A stretch of DNA of 46,719 nt from contig UQEF01000011.1 in NCBI GenBank assembly GCA_900540045.1, positions 1 to 46,719 on the forward strand, written 5' to 3'. Shown here piece after piece: positions 17,870-24,964 of this stretch. Each line of letters opens with the position of its first letter. Position 1 is the first letter of the stretch. The position numbers were made by a program, and so were the translations under genes. Source of the stretch: an uncultured Eubacteriales bacterium (GTDB taxonomy: Bacteria > Bacillota > Clostridia > Christensenellales > Aristaeellaceae). The notes below the pieces were generated by a model that ran no database searches, was not told the DNA's origin, and saw only the letters and a program-made list of their open reading frames with translations.

Positions 17870-19417
17870 ATGCAAAAAACCATGACGGCCCTTATCATCA
17901 TGGACGGTTTCGGCATCAACCCCGCTCATGAGGGCAATGCGATCTATCAGCAGGGCACGCCCAGGCTGGACGCGCTCATGGCCCGCTATCCGCACACCAA
18001 ACTGGGTGCAAGCGGTATGGACGTGGGTCTGCCCGATGGCCAGATGGGCAACAGCGAGGTCGGCCACCTCAACATCGGTGCGGGCCGTATCGTCTATCAG
18101 GAGCTGACCCGTATCACCAAGGACATTCAGGACGGGACGTTCTTTGAAAAGGCACCGCTGATTCATGCCATGGACACGGCCAAGGAAACCGGAAAGAGCG
18201 TTCATCTGATGGGCCTGGTCAGCGATGGCGGCGTGCACAGCCACAATACGCATCTGTATGCCCTCTTGGAGATGTGCAAGCGCCGTGGAGTGAAGAAGGT
18301 TTATGTGCATTGCTTCCTGGATGGGCGCGATGTGCCGCCCACCAGCGGCATCGACTATGTGCGCGAGCTTCAGGCCAAGATGGACGAGATCGGCGTGGGC
18401 AAGATCGCCACGGTGATGGGCCGTTACTGGGCCATGGACCGCGACAACCTGTGGGATCGCGTGCAGAAGGCCTATGACGCCATGGTGCTGGGTCAGGGCC
18501 AGGCGACGGCGGAAACTGCCGTGCAGGCCGTGGAGCAGAGCTATGCCAAGGAGGAGACGGACGAGTTCGTCAAGCCGACCGTTGTGCTGGAAAACGGCCA
18601 GCCCGTGGCCACGATCGGCGAGGGGGACAGCGTGATCTTCTTTAACTTCCGCCCCGACCGTGCCCGCCAGCTCACCCGCACCTTCATTCAGCCCGATTTT
18701 ACCGGCTTCCCGCGCGGGAAGGGCTATTTCCATGTCAACTTTGTCAGCATGACGCAGTATGACGAGACCTTTACCGGTCTGGAGGTAGTCAATCCGCCCG
18801 AAACGCTGAAGAACACCCTGGGCGAGTACCTCTCCAAGCTGGGCAAGACGCAGCTACGCATTGCGGAAACCCAGAAGTACGCCCATGTTACCTTCTTCTT
18901 TAACGGCGGCGTGGAAAAGCCCAACGAGGGCGAGGACCGCGTGCTGATTCCCTCCTCCAAGGTGGCTACCTTTGACATGAAGCCCGAGATGTCCGCCTAC
19001 GAGATCACGGACAAGGCGATTGAGCTCATCAATGAAAAGAAGTACGACGTGATGATTCTCAACTTCGCCAACTGCGACATGGTGGGCCATACCGGCGTGA
19101 TGGAGGCGGCCATGAAGGCTGTCGCCGCCGTGGACGAGTGCGTGGACCGCGTGGTCAAGGCCGTTCTGGACAACGGCGGGCGTGCTTTCGTCACGGCCGA
19201 TCACGGCAACGCGGACCAGATGGTGGACCCCGAAACGGGAGAGCCCTTCACCGCTCATACCACCAACCCCGTGCCCTTCATTGCGATCGGACCGGAAATG
19301 GTGGGCAAGAAGCTGCGCGAAGGCGGCCGCCTGGCCGATATCGCGCCCACGATGCTGGACAGCATGGGGATTCCCGTACCTGCCGAGATGACGGGTAAAT
19401 CGCTCATCGTGAAATGA
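17870..19417 (+). CDS. gpmI: 2,3-bisphosphoglycerate-independent phosphoglycerate mutase
   Basis: A 515-residue manganese-dependent mutase of the alkaline phosphatase superfamily, converting 3- to 2-phosphoglycerate. TALIIMDGFGINPAHEGNAI opens the phosphatase domain, and the phosphoserine is in GQMGNSEVGHLNIGAGR (near residue 64). VHSHNTHLYALLEM, HCFLDGRDVPPTSG and the metal site TADHGNADQM are all intact. Its family's activity is pH-sensitive in spore formers. It is the last gene of the operon and is followed by a strong terminator; eno is not present. Confidence 0.97.
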   Translation: MQKTMTALIIMDGFGINPAHEGNAIYQQGTPRLDALMARYPHTKLGASGMDVGLPDGQMGNSEVGHLNIGAGRIVYQELTRITKDIQDGTFFEKAPLIHAMDTAKETGKSVHLMGLVSDGGVHSHNTHLYALLEMCKRRGVKKVYVHCFLDGRDVPPTSGIDYVRELQAKMDEIGVGKIATVMGRYWAMDRDNLWDRVQKAYDAMVLGQGQATAETAVQAVEQSYAKEETDEFVKPTVVLENGQPVATIGEGDSVIFFNFRPDRARQLTRTFIQPDFTGFPRGKGYFHVNFVSMTQYDETFTGLEVVNPPETLKNTLGEYLSKLGKTQLRIAETQKYAHVTFFFNGGVEKPNEGEDRVLIPSSKVATFDMKPEMSAYEITDKAIELINEKKYDVMILNFANCDMVGHTGVMEAAMKAVAAVDECVDRVVKAVLDNGGRAFVTADHGNADQMVDPETGEPFTAHTTNPVPFIAIGPEMVGKKLREGGRLADIAPTMLDSMGIPVPAEMTGKSLIVK

Positions 19418-19439
19418 CGCACAAGGGATAACCCCCTCA

Positions 19440-19477
19440 GGCTCTCCGGAGGCAATGCCGCTCCGGAGAGCCTTTTT
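19440..19477 (+). terminator. Terminator of the glycolytic operon
   Basis: GGCTCTCCGGAG (19440-19451) pairs perfectly with CTCCGGAGAGCC (19461-19472), followed by TTTTT. Confidence 0.9.
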
Positions 19478-19520
19478 GCGCGTGGTTGATTGCTGGCAAG
19501 CCGGATTTCTTTTGGCATGC

Positions 19521-19559
19521 AAAAGGCCCCGAAGCTTAGCCGCTTCGGGGCCTTTTTTT
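19521..19559 (-). terminator. Bidirectional terminator, end of metNIQ
   Basis: GGCCCCGAAGC (19525-19535) pairs with GCTTCGGGGCC (19542-19552). On the + side seven T residues follow, and on the - side four (AAAA at 19521-19524), so it can end both the convergent metNIQ transcript and read-through from gpmI. Confidence 0.8.
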
Positions 19560-19570
19560 CTTTCTGTGGA

Positions 19571-20413
19571 TTATTCCGCGGTGGCTTCCGCGGTGGTTTC
19601 GGCGGCGGGCACCTCAAAGGTGGGAGCGAAGCCGCTTTCCACGATCAGGTCGTACACCTTCTGGGTATAGATGACCTGCTCCAGCGCCTTGACCCAATCG
19701 GCCTCGGCATTTTCGGGCTTGACCACGATCACGTTTACATACGCCTGGGCCGCCTCGCTGTCAGCGGTCTCGGCATAGAGGCCGTCCACATAGGGGACCA
19801 GGTCCACCAGCGTAGCGTTGTTGCCGTTGATCACCGCATAGGCGGCATCCTCGCGCAGGCCGGGGATCTGCTCGGCGGCCACTTCGACGATCTCGAGATT
19901 GTAGGGGTTCTCGGCGATGGTTTCCTTGGTGTTGAGGCTCTCCAGCGTGGTGTCTTCGGGGAGGGTAATCAGGCCGGCATCCTCAAGGAGCATCAGCGCA
20001 CGGTTTTCGTTCACGGCGTCGTTGGGAACCAGAATCTTGTCACCCTCGGCGATGTCATCCAGGCTGGTCTTGGTGCCGGGATAGATGGCCATGGGCTCAA
20101 AATGGGTGAACACCACGGGCACCAGCTGCTCCTCTTCGGGGAAGTCCTTGTTATAGCCTTCCAGATAGGGAATGTGCTGGAAGAAGTTGGCCATGACGGA
20201 ACCGTCCATGGTAGCGGGGTTTTCGGTGGTATAGTCGGCCGTCACAATGAGGTCAAGCTCATAGCCCAAAGCGGCCATATCATCTTTGACGGCTTCCAGT
20301 ATTTCGATGTGCGGATTGGGGGTGCCAATAATAGAAACGGTTTCAGCAGCAAAGGCGGTAGAAACGCTGATGGCAAGAGCGAGGGAAAGAACCAGGGCGA
20401 TAACCTTTTTCAT
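19571..20413 (-). CDS. metQ: MetQ-like methionine ABC transporter substrate-binding protein
   Basis: A 280-residue NlpA/MetQ-family binding protein (VSIIGTPNPHIEILEAVKDDM..., DGSVMANFFQHIPYLE, VPNDAVNENRALMLLEDAGLI, EVAAEQIPGL, NGNNATLVD). It captures D/L-methionine or a related compound for MetNI. The signal sequence MKKVIALVLSLALAISVSTAFAAE has no lipobox; the mature protein contains no cysteine, so it cannot be a lipoprotein as MetQ normally is. The C-terminus ends in an unusual Ala/Thr/Glu tail (PAAETTAEATAE). ATG 20413 is preceded by AAGGAG; an upstream ATG at 20434 contains the ribosome binding site. Confidence 0.88.
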   Translation of the reverse strand: MKKVIALVLSLALAISVSTAFAAETVSIIGTPNPHIEILEAVKDDMAALGYELDLIVTADYTTENPATMDGSVMANFFQHIPYLEGYNKDFPEEEQLVPVVFTHFEPMAIYPGTKTSLDDIAEGDKILVPNDAVNENRALMLLEDAGLITLPEDTTLESLNTKETIAENPYNLEIVEVAAEQIPGLREDAAYAVINGNNATLVDLVPYVDGLYAETADSEAAQAYVNVIVVKPENAEADWVKALEQVIYTQKVYDLIVESGFAPTFEVPAAETTAEATAE

Positions 20414-20436
20414 GAGGGTCAGTCTCCTTTCCAAAG

Positions 20437-21099
20437 TTAACGGTGTTTATGGTCCAGGCTTCGCGTGGTGCGCGTGCCGAAGACGGTGATGAACTGTACC
20501 AGGAACACCAGCATCAGGCTGGCGGAGTACATCATGTCGTACTTGCGGATATTGAGGCCCTTGACGATGGCCAGGGTACCCAGGCCGCCGCCGCCGATGG
20601 TGCTGGCCAGTGCCGTATAGCCCAGAATGGTGGTGATGCTGATGGCAGCGCCATTAACCAGGGAGGGCAGGGCCTCGGGCAGGAGCACCTTGAAAATGAT
20701 CTGCCGGTTGGTGGAGCCCATGGATTGCGCGGCCTCGATGATGCCGTGATCCACCTCGGCAAGGGAGCTCTCCACCATGCGGGCGATGTAGGGGAAGGCG
20801 CTGATGACCAGCGGGAAGATGACCGATCTTGTGCCAATGGAGCTGCCCATCACCAGGCGGGTGACGGGGAAGAGCACCGCGATCATGATCACGAAGGGAA
20901 TCGAGCGCAGGAAGTTGATCGCCACACCCAGAATCGCGTTGAAGGTGACAGCGGGCATGATGCCGCCACGGCGGGTCACCACCAATAGCACGCCCAGCGG
21001 CAAGCCGATCAGATAGGCGATGGCGCTGCTCCACAGGGTCATGTACAGCGTTTCCACCGTACCTTCCCACAGCATGGGCAACAGCTGATCCCAGGTCAT
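20437..21099 (-). CDS. metI: Methionine ABC transporter permease MetI
   Basis: A 220-residue membrane permease with five predicted helices, the usual MetI size. Family motifs include TLYMTLWSSAIAYLIGLPLGVLLVVT, NAILGVAINFLRSIPFVIMIAVLFPVTRL, and the EAA-type coupling helix EAAQSMGSTNRQIIFKVLLPEALPSLV. The start overlaps the metN stop (ATGA). It forms the membrane channel with the MetN ATPase and receives substrate from MetQ. Confidence 0.95.
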   Translation of the reverse strand: MTWDQLLPMLWEGTVETLYMTLWSSAIAYLIGLPLGVLLVVTRRGGIMPAVTFNAILGVAINFLRSIPFVIMIAVLFPVTRLVMGSSIGTRSVIFPLVISAFPYIARMVESSLAEVDHGIIEAAQSMGSTNRQIIFKVLLPEALPSLVNGAAISITTILGYTALASTIGGGGLGTLAIVKGLNIRKYDMMYSASLMLVFLVQFITVFGTRTTRSLDHKHR

Positions 21100-22103
21100 G
21101 GCACATGCACCTCCTCTACGGTCAGGCCCTCAAGGGCCAGGTACTCCATCACGCGCTTGACGTCCTCGGGGTCCTGCGGGCGGGCAATGAGCATCTGCCC
21201 GTAGGCCTTCTGGTTGAGCTGGCGGATGTCGGCGGAGAGGATGTTGACATCCAGCCCACAATCCTTGACCAGCTTGCTGATGATGGGCTTTTCGGCGGCC
21301 TCGCCGTCAAAGACGATGCGGATGGCCGGCTGCGGGGGAATTTCCTCCTGCTCGGGCAAAATGCCAAACAGCCTGCGGCCCGCGGCTGACTTGGTGTGCA
21401 TGAACACATCGTCCACGGTGCCCTGCTCGGCGAGCTTGCCGCCATCCAGAATGGCCACTTTGTTGCAGATCTGGCGGATCACGGCCATTTCGTGGGTGAT
21501 GAGCACCACCGTGATGCCCAGCTCCCGGTTGATCTTTTGCAGCAGCGAAAGGATGCTCTGCGTGGTCATGGGGTCCAGGGCGCTGGTCGCTTCGTCGCAA
21601 AGGAGCATTTCCGGATCGCTGGCCAGGGCGCGGGCAATGGCGACACGCTGCTTCTGACCGCCGCTGAGCTGGGCCGGATAGGCGCTGGCCTTGTCCTCCA
21701 GCCCTACGATCTTTAGCAGCTCGATCACGCGCTCGTTGGCCTGCTTCTTGGGCACCCCGGCGATTTCCAGCGGGTAGCGCACGTTTCGCGCCACGGACTT
21801 TTGCATCAGAAGGTTGAACTGCTGAAAGATCATCGCCATGCGGCGGCGGGTCTGGCGAAGCTGCTGCTTGCTCATGGCCAGAATGTTTTCGCCGTCGATG
21901 AAGATCTGCCCGTCGGTGGGGGTATCCAGCCGGTTGAGGCAGCGGATCAGCGTGCTCTTGCCCGCGCCGCTCATGCCGATGATGCCGTAGATATCGCCCT
22001 TGTCAATGGTCAGGCTGATGTTGCTCAGGGCGTGAACCTCGCCGCCGGGTATGGGGTAATCCTTGCACAGGCCGCGTATCTCGATCTGCGGTTTCTGCTC
22101 CAT
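21096..22103 (-). CDS. metN: Methionine ABC transporter ATPase MetN with NIL domain
   Basis: A 335-residue ABC ATPase: Walker A GMSGAGKST, signature LSGGQKQRVAIARAL, Walker B MLLCDEATSALDP, switch His in VLITHEMAV. After residue 255 comes the NIL (ferredoxin-like) regulatory domain, which in E. coli MetN binds methionine and inhibits transport. I chose ATG 22103 with AAAGGTG ten bases upstream; a GTG at 22112 is possible. First structural gene of metNIQ, preceded by the leader peptide and attenuator. Confidence 0.95.
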   Translation of the reverse strand: MEQKPQIEIRGLCKDYPIPGGEVHALSNISLTIDKGDIYGIIGMSGAGKSTLIRCLNRLDTPTDGQIFIDGENILAMSKQQLRQTRRRMAMIFQQFNLLMQKSVARNVRYPLEIAGVPKKQANERVIELLKIVGLEDKASAYPAQLSGGQKQRVAIARALASDPEMLLCDEATSALDPMTTQSILSLLQKINRELGITVVLITHEMAVIRQICNKVAILDGGKLAEQGTVDDVFMHTKSAAGRRLFGILPEQEEIPPQPAIRIVFDGEAAEKPIISKLVKDCGLDVNILSADIRQLNQKAYGQMLIARPQDPEDVKRVMEYLALEGLTVEEVHVP

Positions 22104-22135
22104 CCTCTGCACACCTTTCTCATGGTCAGCCGATG

Positions 22136-22170
22136 AAAAAACCCACTTCGCGCATTTGCGAAGCGGGCTT
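22136..22170 (-). terminator. Attenuator terminator in the metNIQ leader
   Basis: Reading the - strand, CCCGCTTCGC (22167-22158) pairs with GCGAAGTGGG (22151-22142) over ten bases with one G-U pair, followed by six T residues (22141-22136). It lies between the leader peptide stop and metN, so transcription must pass it to reach the transporter genes. GCGAAG in the leader peptide's ribosome-binding region (about 22287-22281) is complementary to the CTTCGC of the 5' arm, one possible alternative pairing. Confidence 0.85.
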
Positions 22171-22187
22171 CAATGGCATGACACCTG

Positions 22188-22268
22188 TCAAGCGACGCAA
22201 CACAAATAGCACGGGCTGAAATCGCACGCGCACATCATGTTCATTCGCATGGCACATAGGTTCGTCAC
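22188..22268 (-). CDS. Met/Cys-rich leader peptide of the metNIQ attenuator
   Basis: A 26-codon reading frame with a near-perfect ribosome binding site, AAGGGAGGAG (22284-22275), six bases before GTG 22268. It encodes a start followed by TNLCAM and then RMNMMCACDFSPCYLCCVA. Four internal Met codons (residues 7, 9, 11, 12) and six Cys codons (5, 13, 15, 20, 23, 24) make up 10 of 25 internal residues. It lies about 40 bases after the predicted transcription start and ends about 20 bases before a rho-independent terminator. This is the layout of ribosome-mediated transcription attenuation: stalling at Met or Cys codons when the charged tRNA is scarce would favour an antiterminator. A metal-binding micropeptide is a less likely alternative. 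Confidence 0.75.
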   Translation of the reverse strand: MTNLCAMRMNMMCACDFSPCYLCCVA

Positions 22269-22315
22269 GGGCGACTCCTCCCTTCGCTCACATTGCGCAG
22301 TTTGAGATTGGTGGC

Positions 22316-22344
22316 ATGTTACCACAGATTCTGCGGATTGTCAA
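22316..22344 (-). promoter_or_regulatory. Promoter of the metNIQ operon
   Basis: On the - strand TTGACA (22344-22339), 17-base spacer, TAACAT (22321-22316). The start site near 22309 gives a leader of about 205 bases before metN, containing the leader peptide and the attenuator. Confidence 0.8.
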
Positions 22345-22402
22345 CCGGTTTTGGAAAAAAGGAAACGATTTATACAATCAAAGTACAATCGTTCGGATGG
22401 GA

Positions 22403-22573
22403 TCACTCGTCGCTTTTGGCCTCGTCGCGGGCTTCACGCGCGCTGATATGCTTTCGGAGGAGAAGGTTGATATACTGCGAAAAGGAACGGTCCGTTTCCT
22501 CGGCAAAAAGGCGAATCTTTTCGATGACATCCTCATCCAGCGTGATGCTAACTTTCTTTTTCAAAGGTCGCAC
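22403..22573 (-). CDS. Small ribbon-helix-helix (CopG/Arc-like) regulator
   Basis: A 56-residue protein starting at GTG 22573, five to six bases after GAGGTGA. The sequence LKKKVSITLDEDVIEKIRLF gives the beta strand and first helix, and ETDRSFSQYINLLLRKHIS the second helix, the classic RHH DNA-binding fold with a short charged tail. It lies on the same strand as metNIQ, 58 bases upstream of the metNIQ -35 box, and has ATAGTA repeats directly in front of its own start, suggesting autoregulation. The methionine repressor MetJ has the same fold but is longer, so a role in methionine control is only a guess. It could also be an orphan antitoxin; I see no toxin beside it on this strand. Confidence 0.75.
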   Translation of the reverse strand: MRPLKKKVSITLDEDVIEKIRLFAEETDRSFSQYINLLLRKHISAREARDEAKSDE

Positions 22574-22574
22574 T

Positions 22575-22606
22575 TACTATCACCTCATAGTACATGATAG
22601 TATAAT
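22575..22606. promoter_or_regulatory. ATAGTA repeats and overlapping divergent -10 boxes
   Basis: ATAGTA occurs at 22587-22592 and 22597-22602, exactly ten bases apart, with an inverted copy TACTAT at 22575-22580. Ribbon-helix-helix dimers commonly bind such short repeats spaced about one helical turn. The right repeat overlaps TATAAT (22601-22606, + strand) and TATACT (22604-22599, - strand), the -10 boxes of the two divergent genes. No good -35 is seen on either strand. Confidence 0.55.
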
Positions 22607-22671
22607 GCAATATTTTATATTGAAATATGCCACCAAGTATGATAAAGTAAGACAAAAGGAGAGACAAAGTA

Positions 22672-22932
22672 ATGCAATTATTTGACGCAATCGAAAACTG
22701 CTTCCCCGCGATGGAGAAGCAGTATCAGGAAATCTGTCCGCCGCCGGAGGATTTCTGGCCCCCGGTACTGATGGAGCGCGCGCTGCGGGAGGAAATGGTG
22801 GACTGGACGCAGATGCACCTGCTCACCCCCGGCCTGACCGCCCTGTTTGAACGAGCGGGCGTAACAGACCGGGGCATGATGGCGCGCACCATGGTGCAGT
22901 GGTTCTACTACGACAAATACAGCTGCGAATAG
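22672..22932 (+). CDS. Hypothetical 86-residue protein
   Basis: I do not recognise this protein. It starts at ATG 22672 behind AAAGGAGAGAC and reads MQLFDAIENCFPAMEKQYQE, then a proline-rich CPPPEDFWPPVLM segment and predicted helices ending MMARTMVQWFYYDKYSCE. There is no signal or membrane segment. It is rich in Met and aromatic residues and slightly acidic. It is transcribed away from the RHH gene and shares the ATAGTA region as its upstream sequence, so it may be controlled by that regulator. Coding is supported by the ribosome binding site and the GC-rich third positions. Confidence 0.6.
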   Translation: MQLFDAIENCFPAMEKQYQEICPPPEDFWPPVLMERALREEMVDWTQMHLLTPGLTALFERAGVTDRGMMARTMVQWFYYDKYSCE

Positions 22933-22938
22933 TCTCGC

Positions 22939-24177
22939 TCAGCCGTGCAGGTACTGGTTCTGCTCTTGAGTGAGCGTATCAATCTTCACGCCCAGCGCGG
23001 TCAGCTTGCGAAGCGCCACCTCGCCGTCGATGTCGCGGGGCACGTCGTAGAGCGCGGGCGGCATCTCGCGGCCCTTCTGCGCCAGACGCAACGCGCACAG
23101 CGCCTGAAGGGCGAAGCTCATGTCCATGATTTCCACCGGATGTCCGTCGCCCGCGGCCAGGTTCACCAGCCGGCCCTCGGCCAGCAGGAACACGGTACGG
23201 CCGTTATCCAGGCGGTAGCCTTCGATGTTCCTGCGCGCCTCGTAATGCTCCACGGCCATGGCGCGCAGGCCCGCCACGTTCACCTCCACGTCGAAGTGGC
23301 CGGCGTTGCACATCATGGCGCCGTCCTTCATCAAAAGCATATGGGCGGGGGTCACCACGTCGCGGCAGCCGGTCACGGTGATAAACAAATCGCCCAGCGG
23401 CGCTGCCTTCTCCATGGGCATCACGGTGAAGCCGTCCATCACAGCTTCGATGGCGCGGACAGGGTCTACCTCGGTCACGATCACCCTGGCGCCCAAGCCC
23501 TTGGCGCGCATGGTCACACCCTTTCCGCACCAGCCGTATCCGGAGACAACCACGGTAGATCCGGCCACGTTCAGGTTGGTGGTGCGCATGATGCCGTCCC
23601 ACACGCTCTGGCCGGTGCCGTAGCGGTTGTCAAAGAGATGCTTGCAGTCCGCGTCGTTGATGCTGAACATGGGGAAGTTCAGCTTGCCCGCGGCCGCACG
23701 GCTGCGCAGGCGGATCACGCCGGTGGTGGTTTCCTCGCAGCCGCCGCGCAGGTTTTCGGCCCATTCCGGGTGTTCCTCGTGCAGAATGTGCACCATGTCG
23801 CCGCCGTCATCAATGAGCACGTCGGGCTTTTCGCTCAGGGCGCGGCACAGATAGTCGTGGTATTCTTCCGCGGTGCAGCCGTGGGTGGCGTAGACGGTCA
23901 CGCCGCTTTCGCTGAGCGCAGCGCATACGTCGTCCTGGGTGGAGAGGGGATTGCTGCCCGTCGCAAAGACGTCGGCGCCGCCCTGATGCAGCACCTGGGC
24001 CAGATAGGCGGTCTTGGCCTCCAGATGAATGGAGACGGCCACCTTCAGCCCTTCCAGCGGGCGGTCGCGCTTCAGGTCCTGCGCAATGCCATCCAGCACC
24101 GCCATGTGGCGGCGGGCCCATTCGATCTTCTGCCGCCCCTGCGGCGCGAGGGATGCGTCCCGGATGATGGATGCCAT
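22939..24177 (-). CDS. ahcY: S-adenosylhomocysteine hydrolase family protein
   Basis: A 412-residue AHCY-family enzyme that cleaves S-adenosyl- (or S-inosyl-) homocysteine to homocysteine in the methyl cycle. The NAD-binding loop is VVVSGYGWCGKGVTMRAKGLG; DDGGDMVHILHEEHPE and NDADCKHLFDNRYGTGQSVWDGI are the active-site segments. The substrate loop reads SIHLEAKTAYL and the C-terminus ends NQYLHG without the HYRY tail of the common bacterial and eukaryotic enzymes, pointing to the shorter archaeal/thermophile-like class. ATG 24177 follows GAGGTGAG. It starts five bases after the DUF554 stop. Confidence 0.92.
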   Translation of the reverse strand: MASIIRDASLAPQGRQKIEWARRHMAVLDGIAQDLKRDRPLEGLKVAVSIHLEAKTAYLAQVLHQGGADVFATGSNPLSTQDDVCAALSESGVTVYATHGCTAEEYHDYLCRALSEKPDVLIDDGGDMVHILHEEHPEWAENLRGGCEETTTGVIRLRSRAAAGKLNFPMFSINDADCKHLFDNRYGTGQSVWDGIMRTTNLNVAGSTVVVSGYGWCGKGVTMRAKGLGARVIVTEVDPVRAIEAVMDGFTVMPMEKAAPLGDLFITVTGCRDVVTPAHMLLMKDGAMMCNAGHFDVEVNVAGLRAMAVEHYEARRNIEGYRLDNGRTVFLLAEGRLVNLAAGDGHPVEIMDMSFALQALCALRLAQKGREMPPALYDVPRDIDGEVALRKLTALGVKIDTLTQEQNQYLHG

Positions 24178-24182
24178 GAAAC

Positions 24183-24881
24183 TCACCTCATAATCAGATC
24201 ATAGAGAGGGAAGTAAAGAAACGGAACCACGATGGCGGGCAGGAGATTGGCCACCTTGATATCCTTCTCCAGCAGCATATTCACGCCGATGCCCATGATG
24301 AGCAGCCCGCCCACGGCGCTCATTTCGGTGATGACCGCGTTGCTGAGCAGGGGGGCCACGGCGTTGCCCAAAAGGGCGATCGCTCCCTGATAGATCAGCA
24401 CCGGCACAGCGGAGAGCATTACGCCAATACCCAGCGAGCTTGCGAAGATGACCGCTGTTACGCCGTCCAGCGCGGCCTTGGCGATCAAAGTGGAATGGTC
24501 GCCGCGGATGCCGCTGTCCAGCGCGCCCACCACGGCCATGGCGCCCACGCAGTAGACCAGGCTTGCGGTGACAAAACCCTTGGCAAAGGTGCTGCCCTCA
24601 TCCTCGCCGCGGGTGAGCTTGCGCTGCGCCCACTGGCCCAGGCGGTTCATCCTGCCGTCGATGTCGATCAGCGCGCCTGCCACGCCGCCCAGCACCATGG
24701 AAAGGATGACAAGCAGCGTATTGTCCGTTTCAATCGCGCCCATGAGGCCAATGAGAATCACGCTCAGCCCCACGCCCTGCATCACCGTATGGGATACGGC
24801 GGGCTTCATTCCGCGCCGCAGCAAGAGGCCCAGACATGTGCCCAGCACGATGGCCGCGCAGTTGATCAGTGTACCGATCAA
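24183..24881 (-). CDS. DUF554 membrane protein
   Basis: A 232-residue polytopic membrane protein of the DUF554 (YdfK/YqgA-like) family, function not established. The family start GTLINCAAIVLGTCLGLLL and the segments DNTLLVILSMVLGGVAGALIDID, FVTASLVYCVGAMAVVGALDSGI and VPVLIYQGAIALL are clear, with about seven hydrophobic stretches. It begins at a TTG codon (24881) preceded by GAAGGCG. It lies immediately upstream of ahcY on the same strand and is probably co-transcribed. Confidence 0.88.
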   Translation of the reverse strand: MIGTLINCAAIVLGTCLGLLLRRGMKPAVSHTVMQGVGLSVILIGLMGAIETDNTLLVILSMVLGGVAGALIDIDGRMNRLGQWAQRKLTRGEDEGSTFAKGFVTASLVYCVGAMAVVGALDSGIRGDHSTLIAKAALDGVTAVIFASSLGIGVMLSAVPVLIYQGAIALLGNAVAPLLSNAVITEMSAVGGLLIMGIGVNMLLEKDIKVANLLPAIVVPFLYFPLYDLIMR

Positions 24882-24917
24882 GAAATCGCCTTCTTTGATT
24901 TCAGAATGGCCGCACGC

Positions 24918-24948
24918 AAAAAACCGCCGGAAAATTGCGGCGGCTTTT
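24918..24948 (-). terminator. Terminator of the rplU-prp-rpmA operon
   Basis: CCGCCG (24924-24929) pairs with CGGCGG (24938-24943). On the - strand it is followed by six T residues (AAAAAA at 24918-24923), and on the + strand by five. Confidence 0.75.
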
Positions 24949-24964
24949 TGCTCTTGGGCAAGAT

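Noticed and set aside
22104..22320. SAM (S-box) or T-box riboswitch in the metNIQ leader
   Set aside because: The leader has a terminator and controls methionine transport, but I cannot find the SAM-I core, a T-box sequence or a specifier loop; the leader peptide explains the layout better.
22293..22685. Open frames on the + strand across the metNIQ promoter and RHH gene
   Set aside because: They are the reverse of the RHH coding sequence and promoter region and show no family resemblance.
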